Positions 29,985 to 39,766 of a stretch of DNA of 64,000 nucleotides are shown here, in pieces; positions within the stretch are counted from its first letter, which is position 1; every line of letters starts with the position of its first letter. Both the position numbers and the translations under genes were made by a program. Origin of the DNA: Labilithrix sp. (GTDB lineage: Bacteria; Myxococcota_A; Polyangia; Polyangiales; Polyangiaceae); assembly GCA_019637105.1 (NCBI GenBank), contig JAHBWF010000011.1, forward strand, positions 29,383 through 93,382, in the 5' to 3' direction. A model generated the notes under the pieces. That model ran no database searches. It was given only the letters and a program-made list of their open reading frames with translations, and was not told the DNA's origin.

Positions 29985-31183
29985 CGGGGTCGTGGGGGCT
30001 CGGCGGCGCGGAGCGCGACGGGGCTCTGCGGCAGGTCGAGCGAGCGACCGGTGCTCGTCAGCGCGCAGCGGCCCGTTCGCTCGAGCACGCGCACGGCGTA
30101 CCCCGTCGCGCCGGGGCGGCGATCGCCGACGTAGAGGTTCTCGCCGCGCCAGGCGAGGCCCTGGAGATCGTAGCCCGGCGTGGGGCCGAGGACGGGGGCC
30201 TGGAAGGTCGACAGGACCTCGCCGCTGTCGGGATCGAACGTGACGACGGCGGTCGGGTTCACCGTCGGCTGCGGCCCCGCGACGATCGCGGCGCCGCAGC
30301 CCTCGGTCACGGCGACCTCGGCGACGCTCCCGCCGAGGTCTCGCTCGCGCACGAGCAGGCGCGACGTCGACGTCGCCGTGTCGAAGCGCTCGACGCCGGC
30401 GAGCTCGTCGTCGGCGGCGTCGAAGTTCCCGGGCTCGGCCATGAAGAGCGCGCCCGCGAGCTCCGACATCGGGTTGAACGGGTTCCGCCCGACGAGGTCG
30501 ATCACGGCCTCGACCGAGCGCGTCGCGACGTCGACGCGGAGCATCTGCGACGTCTGCTTCGAGCGGAGGTAGTCGTCGTCGTCGAGGCGCTCGAGCGTGA
30601 CGAACGCCTTCGCCGCGCCGTCGACCGTGACGACGCTGACGGCGTCGGCCTGCGGGTTGCCGTCGGCGTCGTACGGCGACAGATCGATCGACGTGTCCTC
30701 GAGCGCGCCGTCCTTGAAGAACACGAGCCGCGCGGCGTTGTAGAGAGGGACGACGACCGTGCCGTCGGGAGCGGCGGCGGCGTCGTGCGGGTTCGCGGCG
30801 CGCCGCAGGCCGGTGCCCGGATCGCTCAGCCCGAACGACGCGACGCTCAGCCGGGACGTCGGCTTGCCGCACGACGCGTCGACCTCGAAGAGGAGATCGG
30901 TGTCGCGGGCGAGGAAGAAGCACCGCCCGTTGCTCATCGCGAGCATGGGATCCCCGCCGAGGTCGGCTCCGTGCGCGCACTCGCCCGGCGCCCCGCAGAC
31001 CACGCTCGACTCGTAGTTGCTGCTGCCGGCCGCGATGAGCTCGACGCCGGCGCAGCTCCCGGCGGGGGCGGCGGGCGCCTCGGCGGAGCCGCACGCCGGG
31101 ACCGCCGCGGTCGCGGCGACGAGGCCGCCGGCGGACGACGCGGCGAGCCAGCGGGGCGACCGCACGGGGAGCGGGGACGGCAC
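29981..31183 (-). CDS. Secreted lipoprotein with propeller-like repeats
   Basis: 400 aa; the N-terminus has a basic region, LVAATAAVPACG lipobox, then GSCAGVELIAAGSSNYESSV. Repeated blade-like segments occur (FFLARDTDLLFEVD, TVVVPLYNAARLVFFKDG, AKAFVTLERLDDD, AVVTFDPDSGEVLSTFQ, NLYVGDRRPG), suggesting an NHL or YncE-type beta-propeller. Cysteine pairs may form disulfides. Function unknown. Translationally coupled to the flippase gene downstream. Confidence 0.75.
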   Translation of the reverse strand: MPSPLPVRSPRWLAASSAGGLVAATAAVPACGSAEAPAAPAGSCAGVELIAAGSSNYESSVVCGAPGECAHGADLGGDPMLAMSNGRCFFLARDTDLLFEVDASCGKPTSRLSVASFGLSDPGTGLRRAANPHDAAAAPDGTVVVPLYNAARLVFFKDGALEDTSIDLSPYDADGNPQADAVSVVTVDGAAKAFVTLERLDDDDYLRSKQTSQMLRVDVATRSVEAVIDLVGRNPFNPMSELAGALFMAEPGNFDAADDELAGVERFDTATSTSRLLVRERDLGGSVAEVAVTEGCGAAIVAGPQPTVNPTAVVTFDPDSGEVLSTFQAPVLGPTPGYDLQGLAWRGENLYVGDRRPGATGYAVRVLERTGRCALTSTGRSLDLPQSPVALRAAEPPRPR

Positions 31184-31198
31184 GCCCCGTGTTCTACC

Positions 31199-31729
31199 TC
31201 ACTCCAAATGCTTCGGGTCGATAAGCTTTCCGTCCGGCGTCATCCCCGCCTTCCGCCAGCGATCCTCGTCCGTGAGACCAGGCTCTTCCGGAGGGCGGGT
31301 CAGGTCGTTGATCACCATCTGGCTGCGGAACGGGCCGGTGCGCGGCGCGGAGCGGATCTGGATGCTGAGCGTCCGGGACGGGTCCTTCACCACGACGACC
31401 CGGTCGAACCGCGTCTCGGTCGCTCCGGACGAGGTCGTGCCGTCCTTCACCCTCACGCGGACGAAGTTCGAGAGCTCTTCCAGCGTGTGCGACGAGGCGA
31501 CGTGCACGCTGCCGGGGAAGGTCGCCTTGACCGACGAGTGAAGCGGCAGCGGGAGCGTGTACGCGCGCTCCTTGCCCTCGGGGATCTCCCCCGGCGCGAG
31601 CCGATCGGCGCTCGGGCGCGCGGAGGGAGCCGGCCTGGCGGCGTCGTCCTTTCGTTTGCACGCGGGGACGCCGCCCAGCGCCAGCGACGCGAGCGCGACG
31701 CCGGCGATCAGTCGACGACGAGCGCCCAC
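31199..31729 (-). CDS. Small lipoprotein after pilY1
   Basis: 176 aa from GTG 31729, which lies inside the end of pilY1 (22-base overlap). Sequence begins MGARRRLIAGVALASLALGG with lipobox PAC, then a Lys/Asp/Pro/Ala-rich linker and a compact domain (VHVASSHTLEELSNFVRVRV...FDRVVVVKDPSRTLSIQIR). It is the last gene of the minus-strand pilus operon, so it may assist pilus assembly, but it matches no named pilus protein that I recognise. Confidence 0.72.
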   Translation of the reverse strand: MGARRRLIAGVALASLALGGVPACKRKDDAARPAPSARPSADRLAPGEIPEGKERAYTLPLPLHSSVKATFPGSVHVASSHTLEELSNFVRVRVKDGTTSSGATETRFDRVVVVKDPSRTLSIQIRSAPRTGPFRSQMVINDLTRPPEEPGLTDEDRWRKAGMTPDGKLIDPKHLE

Positions 31730-34700
31730 GCGTTCACCGTCGTCGCGACGCGCGGCAGCGGCCGCGCGGAGGAGCGCGTCAGCGCCGCGGGCGGCAGACC
31801 CGCCCCCGGCGTCCGAGCCTTCGGGACGCCGAAGGAGAGCTCGAACTGGCTGGGCGTCATCGACTCGAAGCCGGTCCCCGTGCCCTCGCCGAGATCGGCG
31901 AGCCTCGAGCACGCCTGCGTCGGACGGAGCGTGACGCCGGGGATGACGTACCCGGCGATGTCGGCGGGCGCGGCCTCGTTCTTCACCATCCCGCCCGAGC
32001 AGACCCCGGTGGCCGTCACGTTGGTGCACCACATCGGCAGCGCCGGCGAGTTGGGGGAGCCGGGGCTCTCCCCCTCCATGTAGTGCAGGCCCCAGAGGCG
32101 CGCGACGCCGGCGTTCTCGCACTGGCCGGCCGCCGGGATGTGAGGCGCGAAGGTCGCGAAGTAGAGCGTGCGGTCGAACACCGTCATCGGTCCGGTCACG
32201 CGCTCGCCGTTGTCGAGCACCTCGACCCACTGCGTCTGCGCGCGGGGAGCCGGGGTGTCGATCGGGCGCTTCTCGAGGATCGACCAGACGTAGTTCTTCT
32301 CGCCGGTCCGATAGACGAGGTCGTCCTGGTCACCGGTCGCCGCGTTGACCACGAGCGCGCCGTGCGGATCGAGCGACAGGATCGGCGTGACCTGGATGGG
32401 CTGGCTCTCCGCCGCCGTCGAGCCCAGGACGAGGTCCGCGAAGAGCATCGCCTTCCATTGGGTAGGGTCGGTGCTGCTGACGTCGATGCGCCAGAGCGTC
32501 CCGTCGGCGTCGCCGATGAAGATCTTCTGCCCGACCGCGCCGGTGGTCTGCGGATAGACGACCGGGGTGCCGATCATCGGCGAGTCGAACGGCGTCGGCG
32601 CGACGACGTTCGCGTTGCGGATGCGCTCGGGCACGTCGTCGTGCCGGCCGAAGTGGCGGAGGATCTCGCCGGTGTCGAGGCGCACGATCGTGACGCCGCG
32701 CCCGGGGACGGCGGCGTTCGCGTTGGTCGACGTGGTGCTGGTGCTGCACTCCCGCGCCCATTGGCGGACGACGGGGCGGTAGCCCTGCGTGACGTCGTGC
32801 GCCTCGTCGGTCGTGGCGAGCGTGCGCGGGCAGCTCCCGTTCTTCACGGGCGGTCCGTCGATGCCCCCGGGGAGGACCGCGACGCCGATCTGGCGGTTGC
32901 CGATCTGCAGCGTCGTGATCGCGGGCGTCCCGGTGGTGCGCCCGAAGAGCGCCACCATGTCGTGCCCGTCGCGCGCGCGCCGCGTGACGCGCGCGGGGTC
33001 GGTGGCGGCGCTCATCCGCTCGACGTCGGTGAGCTGCCAGAGGAAGTGGGGGCCGCGCCGCGCGACCCCGGCGTCGTAGTCGCCCGCGCCGGCCGTGAGG
33101 AGGTCGTAGGCCGTCGGCGCCTGGTAGCCCGTGGCGCCCGTGTCGACCCTGCACTCGTCGACCGTCGAGCCGGCGAGGGCGTCGCAGTCCGAGTCCGTGA
33201 CGTTGACCGCGTAGTAGCCGCCGCCCGAGGCGCCGAGCCCGGCGACGAGGGTGGTGTGCCACTTGGCTCCGGGGGGCGTCGCGCCGCCGACGTCGAGATC
33301 GCCGAGCGCGCGATCCCAGACCGTGTCGCGCAGGACCGGCGAGCCGTCGAGGAGGATCTGGTTGCCGGCGGGGTAGTTGCTCGCCAGGCGCGGGAGCACG
33401 GCGGGCGGGATGAACGACCAGAGCTCGTGGTGCGCGCCCGGCGTCGTCTCGATGGCCTTGAAGGCGTGGAGGATGCCGTCGGTCGTGGCGGCGAAGAGGG
33501 TGGGCTTGCGCCGCGCGCGCCGCGCCTGGAAGTCCCGGTAGCCCGCGTCGCGGAGCAGCGCGTCGGGCGGCCCGTTGACGACCGGGTTGGCGCGGAAGAT
33601 CGCGCCGAGCGGCGCGCAGTCGGGGACGCAGACCTGACCCGGGATCGGATCGCACGCCGACGGCGCCGCGACCGCGCACGCGACGTTCGTGATCGAGCAG
33701 CGGCCGGAGTCGGGCGACGCCGTCGAGGAGATGCAGCGGGTGTTGAAGTCGTGGGACGCCGTCGCGCCGCCCGTGACCGTGCCCGACCTCGTGATCGGCC
33801 CGACGTGCGCCGTCGTGAACCCGAGGACGACGTCCCTGCACGCCTCGCCGCTGTCTTGGTCGAGCGCCGGGATCTCGAGCGTCCCGGTCGGGCCCGAGCC
33901 GACGGCTCGGCCGCGCTTGCAGGTGGTCCGCTCGATGTCGAGCGCGAGCCTCATGTCGGGGACGTCCTTGAGGTCCCAGTCCGAGGCCGCCGCCTCCGTG
34001 GCGCGGTGGACGGGGATCCCGTCGGCGGTGGCGTCGGCGACGAACGGCCGCGTCGTCCGCGCGGAGTCGACCACGCCGCTCACGTTGTCGGCGACCGCCG
34101 TGATGAAGAGGCGGTTGGCCGCCGACTGCGTCGCGAGGTTGATCGCCATGCTGTCGCCCGCGGTGATCGACGTCGGCTGCGCGTTCGCGCCGAACGGCGC
34201 GCCGCCGCACATCGAGCGCTCGCGCAGGATCTCGCCGGACCACGGCTTCTGCGCGTTCGGGATGAACGAGCCGAGGAACTGCGCCGTCGTGGCGCCGTCG
34301 CCGAAGCCGGTCTCCGAGTACACGGCGGGCGTGAACGCGGGGACGGTGCGGGTGGAGACCGACTTCGTGATGGACGCGAGGATCTTGCCGAACGACAGCG
34401 TGATGTCCGCCTGCGACTCGGCGAAGAACGCGCCGACCGCGTCGGTCGGGTTGGACGCGCCGCCGGAGCCCTCGTACGCGATCCGGTTGAGCTCGCAGCA
34501 CGCCTCGGCCGTGGTGCCCGGCGCCGGGACGTCCGCCGCGCACGCGGCGGCCATGCCCGCCGCGGTGTTGCCGGCCAAGGCGTACCACGCCTTGCAGTTT
34601 CGCTGGGCGGGGTCCGTGATGGCCGGCGGGAAGCCGTCGCCGCCCGTAGGGCTCGAGCCGTTGACCGAGAACCCGATGACGAACGTCGTCACGCGCCGCG

Positions 34701-36069
34701 TCGGGTCGGCGTAGAGCGCGGCGGCGGTCTGCGACGCGGTGTTCGGGAACGGGCAGATCCCGGTCCCCGTCTGACACGACGGGCGGAGGTTCAGGTTCGG
34801 CGCGCCGTCGGTCAAAAGGATGATGTACTGCTCGCGGCAGTTCGCGGTGGCGACGTACGCGTCCGTCTTCGGGCCGCTCGCGTGGTACCAGAAGTAGTCA
34901 CGCGCGTCGTCCATCATGCCGTCGATCGGCGTCGCGCCGTACGGGCGCGTCGACAGGAGGACCTGCTGGATGTGCTCGTTCGTCCGCTGGATGTCGTAGA
35001 GCGACGCGTCCTCGGGCGGGAACTCGACCATCCGCCCTTCCCACGGAGGCGCGCCGTAGTGACGCGCGCCGACCTCGAACGCCTGGTGCGGGGGCGCGCA
35101 GAGATCGGGCAGGCCGTCGGCGGCGCCGGGGATGAGCGCGCTCAGGCTGTAGTCGGGGTTCGACGGGTCGCGCCGGTAGCTCCACAGACCGAGGAACGGC
35201 AGGGTCGTCCCGCCGGAGGTCTGGACCGTGCCCTGGGGAGGCCAGGTCCCGCCGTTGACGCCGATCGAGGCGTCCTCCTCGTTGTCGAACGTCATCAGTC
35301 CGAAGCGCACGTAGTCGCGCGCGGCGTCGAGCTGTCCGTCGGGGGCTTGATCGAAGACGCACGCCTCCGCGCCGAGCGACGCCGCGAGCGGCGAGTTCGA
35401 CGCGTACTGGCCCTGCAGGTAGGGGTACCTGGCCGTGACCAACGCGTCGTCCGGGAAGTCGCGCACGTCGCCGCCCTGACCCGCGGGCGCGGCGTAGCCG
35501 AGCGCGGCGGGGCCGACGCCCGTCGTGCCGCTCGCCGCGCCGGGGAGCCGGTACGGACCGATCGCGCACACCGAGCTGGTCACGGCCGTCCCGGTGAGCG
35601 GCCGGTGGTACGGCAGGAAATAGTCGGTGTCGTAAGGGGCGATCCCGGCGATCTTGTACTCGTTGCGGAAGGCCACGCCCGCCGGCCCGGACGAGCGGTT
35701 CACCTCGGCGCAGCTGTAGTAGGGCTGCATGTTGCCGGTGAGCGCCTGGAGGAGCATGCCCCAGCGGTTCGGGTTCGACTCGTTCCCCGGGCTGCAGGCG
35801 TTCGGCACGCCGCCGGGCGGCACGCCCACGTTCGCGCTGGGGAGCGAGTTGTCGGGCATGCGCTCCATCGACCCCGAGGTGTCGACGAGGAGCAGGACGT
35901 TCGGCATCGGCTTCTGCGTGGCGCCGCTCTGCGCCTGCGCGTCACGCGCGACGCCGAGCGACGTCGCCGCGCCGAGGAGCCCGAGCACGAGGGGCCTCGC
36001 CAGCCCTCCGCGGCTCACCTTCGCTGCGCTCGCTCGCCGTCTCGGACACATCTTCAGCTCCGCTCGCAT
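31708..36069 (-). CDS. pilY1: PilY1/PilC-like type IV pilus tip adhesin
   Basis: 1453 aa. The signal peptide ends near DAQAQS. The N-terminal part has a von Willebrand A fold with an intact MIDAS start (VLLLVDTSGSM) and YIILLTDGAPN. The C-terminal half is the PilY1 beta-propeller (RKPTLFAATTDGILHAFKA, WSFIPPAVLPRL, HTTLVAGLGASGGGYYAVNV, KIFIGDADGTLWRIDV), whose calcium-binding loop in Pseudomonas controls retraction. Many cysteines. PilY1 sits at the pilus tip with minor pilins and takes part in assembly, adhesion and twitching. It follows pilX by 13 bases in an operon. Confidence 0.92.
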   Translation of the reverse strand: MRAELKMCPRRRASAAKVSRGGLARPLVLGLLGAATSLGVARDAQAQSGATQKPMPNVLLLVDTSGSMERMPDNSLPSANVGVPPGGVPNACSPGNESNPNRWGMLLQALTGNMQPYYSCAEVNRSSGPAGVAFRNEYKIAGIAPYDTDYFLPYHRPLTGTAVTSSVCAIGPYRLPGAASGTTGVGPAALGYAAPAGQGGDVRDFPDDALVTARYPYLQGQYASNSPLAASLGAEACVFDQAPDGQLDAARDYVRFGLMTFDNEEDASIGVNGGTWPPQGTVQTSGGTTLPFLGLWSYRRDPSNPDYSLSALIPGAADGLPDLCAPPHQAFEVGARHYGAPPWEGRMVEFPPEDASLYDIQRTNEHIQQVLLSTRPYGATPIDGMMDDARDYFWYHASGPKTDAYVATANCREQYIILLTDGAPNLNLRPSCQTGTGICPFPNTASQTAAALYADPTRRVTTFVIGFSVNGSSPTGGDGFPPAITDPAQRNCKAWYALAGNTAAGMAAACAADVPAPGTTAEACCELNRIAYEGSGGASNPTDAVGAFFAESQADITLSFGKILASITKSVSTRTVPAFTPAVYSETGFGDGATTAQFLGSFIPNAQKPWSGEILRERSMCGGAPFGANAQPTSITAGDSMAINLATQSAANRLFITAVADNVSGVVDSARTTRPFVADATADGIPVHRATEAAASDWDLKDVPDMRLALDIERTTCKRGRAVGSGPTGTLEIPALDQDSGEACRDVVLGFTTAHVGPITRSGTVTGGATASHDFNTRCISSTASPDSGRCSITNVACAVAAPSACDPIPGQVCVPDCAPLGAIFRANPVVNGPPDALLRDAGYRDFQARRARRKPTLFAATTDGILHAFKAIETTPGAHHELWSFIPPAVLPRLASNYPAGNQILLDGSPVLRDTVWDRALGDLDVGGATPPGAKWHTTLVAGLGASGGGYYAVNVTDSDCDALAGSTVDECRVDTGATGYQAPTAYDLLTAGAGDYDAGVARRGPHFLWQLTDVERMSAATDPARVTRRARDGHDMVALFGRTTGTPAITTLQIGNRQIGVAVLPGGIDGPPVKNGSCPRTLATTDEAHDVTQGYRPVVRQWARECSTSTTSTNANAAVPGRGVTIVRLDTGEILRHFGRHDDVPERIRNANVVAPTPFDSPMIGTPVVYPQTTGAVGQKIFIGDADGTLWRIDVSSTDPTQWKAMLFADLVLGSTAAESQPIQVTPILSLDPHGALVVNAATGDQDDLVYRTGEKNYVWSILEKRPIDTPAPRAQTQWVEVLDNGERVTGPMTVFDRTLYFATFAPHIPAAGQCENAGVARLWGLHYMEGESPGSPNSPALPMWCTNVTATGVCSGGMVKNEAAPADIAGYVIPGVTLRPTQACSRLADLGEGTGTGFESMTPSQFELSFGVPKARTPGAGLPPAALTRSSARPLPRVATTVNAWALVVD

Positions 36070-36082
36070 GCGTCCTCCAAAA

Positions 36083-36799
36083 TCACTGCCGGAAGTACGG
36101 GCCGACGGTGAGCCGGCCTCGACCCTGCACCACGGTCCTCGCGGGCGTGTTGGGTGCGGTGGTCGGATCGGCGTCCTTCATGTCGACGAAGGTCGTCACC
36201 GTCACTTGCGTGAAGGTAAATCGATCGTTGAGCCCCGTGCCCGGCGGCGGCGGGATGTCCACGGGGTTGGTCACCTCGACGCGGATGAACGCGCGCTCGG
36301 GCACGTCACCGAAGCTCTCGGGCGAGAACGTCGACTTCGCGGCGGTGTCGTACGTGGCCGTCCAGGCGTTCACGCCGTTCGCGATGTTCGCCATCTCCTG
36401 CGGGCTCCAGGAGAGGCAGGCCTGCGCGGCGCGGTACATCGGCTCTCCGGTGTAGGCGTTCGCCGTCTTGCACGACGTCGACTGGACGGTGTTCCCGGCC
36501 TGCATCGCCTTCACGATCTCGCCGGCGGTGCCCGGGGTGAAGCTCTCGGCGGTGAGCATGAGCGCGTGCTCGGCCGCGCTCTGCGCCTGCGCGGCCTCGC
36601 GGAGGTGACCGGCCGCGCGGATGTCGACCGCCGTCGCGCTGAGGCCGTAGACGCCCATCGCGGCGAGGATGCCGAGGGTGATCGCGACGATGAACATCGC
36701 CGCGCCGGCGCTGTCCCGCCGCGCTCGGGCGCGGGCGAGGGCGCCGCGCGCGCGGGCGGCGGGGGAAGGCGAGCGAAGCGGGGCCCGGCTCGTGCGCAT
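36083..36799 (-). CDS. pilX: PilX-like minor pilin protein
   Basis: 238 aa from ATG 36799. An Arg-rich leader is followed by RRDSAGAAMFIVAITLGILAAMGVY, the hydrophobic N-helix of PilX proteins, then HLREAAQAQSAAEHALMLTAE. PilX joins the priming complex of type IV pili. Conserved cysteines in the globular part (SCKTANAYTGEPMYRAAQACL). Start is two bases after the pilW stop, consistent with one operon. Confidence 0.85.
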   Translation of the reverse strand: MRTSRAPLRSPSPAARARGALARARARRDSAGAAMFIVAITLGILAAMGVYGLSATAVDIRAAGHLREAAQAQSAAEHALMLTAESFTPGTAGEIVKAMQAGNTVQSTSCKTANAYTGEPMYRAAQACLSWSPQEMANIANGVNAWTATYDTAAKSTFSPESFGDVPERAFIRVEVTNPVDIPPPPGTGLNDRFTFTQVTVTTFVDMKDADPTTAPNTPARTVVQGRGRLTVGPYFRQ

Positions 36800-36801
36800 C
36801 G

Positions 36802-38193
36802 TCAGTCCACCTTTGCCTGGTTGAAGAGCGCGACCTCCGAGATCACCGTCCGAACGCGCGCGTAGTCGTTCCCGTTCATCCGGTAGCGCGAGAGGTACGG
36901 GGGACCGCCCGGCATCGGCAGGTCCGCCCGCCGATCGGGGAACGCCGTGCGGAAGGCGAGCCGGTAGCGGACGGAGCGGATCCGGTGGGGACCGACCTGG
37001 GGCAGCGTGGCGGTGGTGACCGGGCCGGCCCACTGCGCGAAGAGGGCGTCGTCGCCCTCGAAGTCGACGTTCGTCGTCGACGGTACGCCGGGGAGGCTGC
37101 TGTCGACGTACAACCCGAGCTTCAGATCGATCGCGTACTCGGCGATGAGCTCGGGCGGCCCGACCGGGGTGTCGCCGTCCGCGGCGAGGAGCTGGCGGTA
37201 GAGGTTGAACTTGTCGGGAGCCGTCCCGCCCGTGCCCTCGAGCACGGTGTCGATGCGCCGCGGATCGTCTTCGACCGCCATGCTCCAGCGCACGCGCTGG
37301 ATCGGCGCGACCGCGACCTCCTCCATGATGCGCGCGCCGCAGACGTCTCCGCCGGTGTCCGTGGGCGTCAGGAGCCCGCGCGCGGGGTCGCCGGAGAGCT
37401 GCAGGAAGACGGTCTCCGGCTGCGTCGCGTCGGCGTCGACGCGGCAGATCGTCATGTAGTGGAAGCAGCCGCGCATATCCATGACCTGGACGGCGTACTC
37501 GACGCCGGTCACCGGCGGGTTCATCCGCTCGCCGGGCATGAAGGCGAGCTGGGTCATCTGCTGCTGCGCCGTCGCGTTCGTCTCACCGTTGAAGAGGCGG
37601 CGGACGGCGGGATCGGCCAGCCCGTCCAGGCGCACCTCGGCGCCGCCGGCCCCGCACGCCGCGCCGGTCGATCCGTCCCGCGTGAACACGCCGCGGTAGA
37701 CGTCGTTGGTCGTGAGGTTGCCCGCGATGAAGACCTCTTGCGGGGTGAGGTTGTTGTTGGCCGAGAACGCGTGCGCGCGGACGACGTCGGCGGGGGCGAC
37801 GCGGAGCCCCTGGAGGTTCTGGAGCGCGACGACGCGGTACGGCACGCCCTCCGAGTCCGGCGGGACCGCGACCTTGCGATCGAACCGGATGTTCGGCGAC
37901 GACATGAACGAGACGCGCGAGAGGTCGTTGCGGAAGCGCTCGGAGGCCGCGCGCACGTTCGCCTCGACGCCGGAGATGCGCGCCTGCTCGAAGAACGTCG
38001 TGGTCGCGGTGCGCGAGAGGCCGACCGCCGCGAGGGCGACGATGAGGCCCATCACGAGCGAGACCATCAGCTCGACGAGGGTGAAGCCGCGCGCCTCTCG
38101 GCGCGCGCGCGTCGAGCGGCGGAGGCGGAGCCGCACGCTGTCCGGCGCGCCGAGCGTCACGCGGCGTTCGCTGAGGTCGCGGCGCTGCATCAT
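36802..38193 (-). CDS. pilW: PilW-like minor pilin
   Basis: 463 aa from ATG 38193, which overlaps the pilV stop by four bases (ATGA). The type III leader and helix read EARGFTLVELMVSLVMGLIV with cleavage after Gly before Phe and the key Glu at +5. The long C-terminal domain is typical of PilW. It belongs to the minor-pilin priming complex that starts pilus assembly and holds PilY1. Confidence 0.9.
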   Translation of the reverse strand: MMQRRDLSERRVTLGAPDSVRLRLRRSTRARREARGFTLVELMVSLVMGLIVALAAVGLSRTATTTFFEQARISGVEANVRAASERFRNDLSRVSFMSSPNIRFDRKVAVPPDSEGVPYRVVALQNLQGLRVAPADVVRAHAFSANNNLTPQEVFIAGNLTTNDVYRGVFTRDGSTGAACGAGGAEVRLDGLADPAVRRLFNGETNATAQQQMTQLAFMPGERMNPPVTGVEYAVQVMDMRGCFHYMTICRVDADATQPETVFLQLSGDPARGLLTPTDTGGDVCGARIMEEVAVAPIQRVRWSMAVEDDPRRIDTVLEGTGGTAPDKFNLYRQLLAADGDTPVGPPELIAEYAIDLKLGLYVDSSLPGVPSTTNVDFEGDDALFAQWAGPVTTATLPQVGPHRIRSVRYRLAFRTAFPDRRADLPMPGGPPYLSRYRMNGNDYARVRTVISEVALFNQAKVD

Positions 38194-38804
38194 TCCTTGG
38201 GGTTCCCGCGGATGGCGGTGGTCACGTTCACGATGTGGTGCCGCTCGCGGGTGCCGGCGGCGGTGATCGCGAGGTCGGAGCAGTCCGGCGGACCGAACTC
38301 GAGGCGCGACCAGAACACGCGGATCTCCGCGCGGATGAGGCCGGTGATGTTCGAGCCGCTTTGGTTGTCGGCGATCCACGCGAGGCGGTACTGGACGCAG
38401 AAGACGCGATCCGGACTGTTGGGGGCGACGTCGCGGCCGAGGAGATCGAACGCCGCCGAGTTGCCCGCGAGCGGGGTCGTCACCGCGGGGACCAGCCACG
38501 TGTTGTTGATGTTGGCGTTGTGGAGCCAGACCGTGTTGTCGATGTTCGAGGAGGTGACGAGGCTGTTCGGCTGCGTCCACGCGAGCGCGTCGCGCTGGAG
38601 GCGGTGCTGCCATTCGCGGGCGATGTTCGTGGCGGTGTCGAAGTTCCGGGCGTCGGCGCCGCCCTGGATCGTCACGCGCTGCATCCCGATGACGCCCGCC
38701 GCGCCGATGGCGAAGAGCGTCATCGCGCTCATGACCTCGACGACGGTGTAGCCGCGTCGCGCGCGCCGCGTCGCGGCGCGCAGCCTGGCGAGGGAGCTCG
38801 TCAT
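38190..38804 (-). CDS. pilV: PilV-like minor pilin
   Basis: 204 aa from ATG 38804, four-base overlap with the fimT-like stop. The prepilin signal is RRARRGYTVVEVMSAMTLFA: cleavage after Gly before Tyr, Glu at +5. Remaining sequence is a small pseudopilin-like domain with DTATNIAREWQHRLQRDAL. Member of the minor pilin operon. Confidence 0.88.
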   Translation of the reverse strand: MTSSLARLRAATRRARRGYTVVEVMSAMTLFAIGAAGVIGMQRVTIQGGADARNFDTATNIAREWQHRLQRDALAWTQPNSLVTSSNIDNTVWLHNANINNTWLVPAVTTPLAGNSAAFDLLGRDVAPNSPDRVFCVQYRLAWIADNQSGSNITGLIRAEIRVFWSRLEFGPPDCSDLAITAAGTRERHHIVNVTTAIRGNPKE

Positions 38805-39538
38805 TCCGACCTCAAGCGGGGAGCGCCGCCCCCCGAAATCGTCACGAGGCGCCGGAGGCCGACGGCGCCGCGCTGGATGCGCGCCTCGGCGACGCCGGTG
38901 AACGGCGGCGCCGCGCGCATCGCGGTCACGGCCTCGGACGCGCTGCCGCCGCTGCCGACGTAGGTGACGCCCGCCGGCGTGATGCACACGGCGAGGTACG
39001 TGGTGGGGGCCGACGCGACGCCGGCTCCGCCCTCGCCGTAGGTCAACGTCGCGCGCAGGTCCATGCTGACGTTGACGCCCTCGCGGTTGAGCTCGGCGAA
39101 GTTGATGAAGCGAACGCGCCGGCCGGCCCCGGGCACGAGGTGATCGAGACGGTAGTCGGTGATCTCCGGCTCCGCGGCCGCCCACTGGTCGGGCGCGGCC
39201 TTGCAGGACGAGACGGGGTTCGGTCCGCCCGGCGGGCCCGTGTCGTCGAGCGACGCGTAGAGGCGGATGACCCCGCGTCCGCCGGTGCCCGGCGTGAGCA
39301 GCGCGAGGTGGGCCGAGCCGGTCCCGGCCGCCCGCGCGCGGCCCTGGACCAGGATCTGCTGGTACTGGCGCGCGTAGTCGAAGGCGATGCGGTCATCGCG
39401 CGCCTCGGTGAACGAGGGCGTGGCGAGCAAGGCGACGATGGAGATGAGCACCACCACGACCATGAGCTCGACGAGCGTGAACGCGCGGCTCGCGCGCCTC
39501 GCTCGACTGCGACGGAGTGCTCCTCGCGCCTTCATCAT
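38801..39538 (-). CDS. fimT: FimT/GspH-like minor pilin
   Basis: 245 aa from ATG 39538 (MMKARGALRRSRARRASRAF). Prepilin leader SRAFTLVELMVVVVLISIVALLA, where Ala rather than Gly precedes the Phe. The C-terminal domain is GspH-like (IAFDYARQYQQILVQGRARA). It is the first gene of the fimT-pilV-pilW-pilX-pilY1 operon. Confidence 0.85.
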   Translation of the reverse strand: MMKARGALRRSRARRASRAFTLVELMVVVVLISIVALLATPSFTEARDDRIAFDYARQYQQILVQGRARAAGTGSAHLALLTPGTGGRGVIRLYASLDDTGPPGGPNPVSSCKAAPDQWAAAEPEITDYRLDHLVPGAGRRVRFINFAELNREGVNVSMDLRATLTYGEGGAGVASAPTTYLAVCITPAGVTYVGSGGSASEAVTAMRAAPPFTGVAEARIQRGAVGLRRLVTISGGGAPRLRSE

Positions 39539-39766
39539 CCGCTGACCCGCAGCGGTCCAAGCAAGCGGTGTGCCCCCGTAAGTCATGGGCATCGAAGGGA
39601 GAACACATGGGAATTTCGGCCGAGGAGGCGCTCTCCCTACGTCGAATCCTTTGCGGAGCTACGAAAAAAAGTTCGAGTCGCCGCCGCCGGTCCTCTCGGG
39701 TCGACGTCCGAGCCGAGCACACCTCTGCTCGCGTCGGTGGGCCCTCTTCCGGTATGAACACGGCCC

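Noticed and set aside
28278-30134. Long plus-strand open frame opposite the flippase
   Set aside because: Arg/Glu/Asp-rich out-of-frame composition typical of high-GC antisense frames; the minus frame encodes a clear membrane protein.
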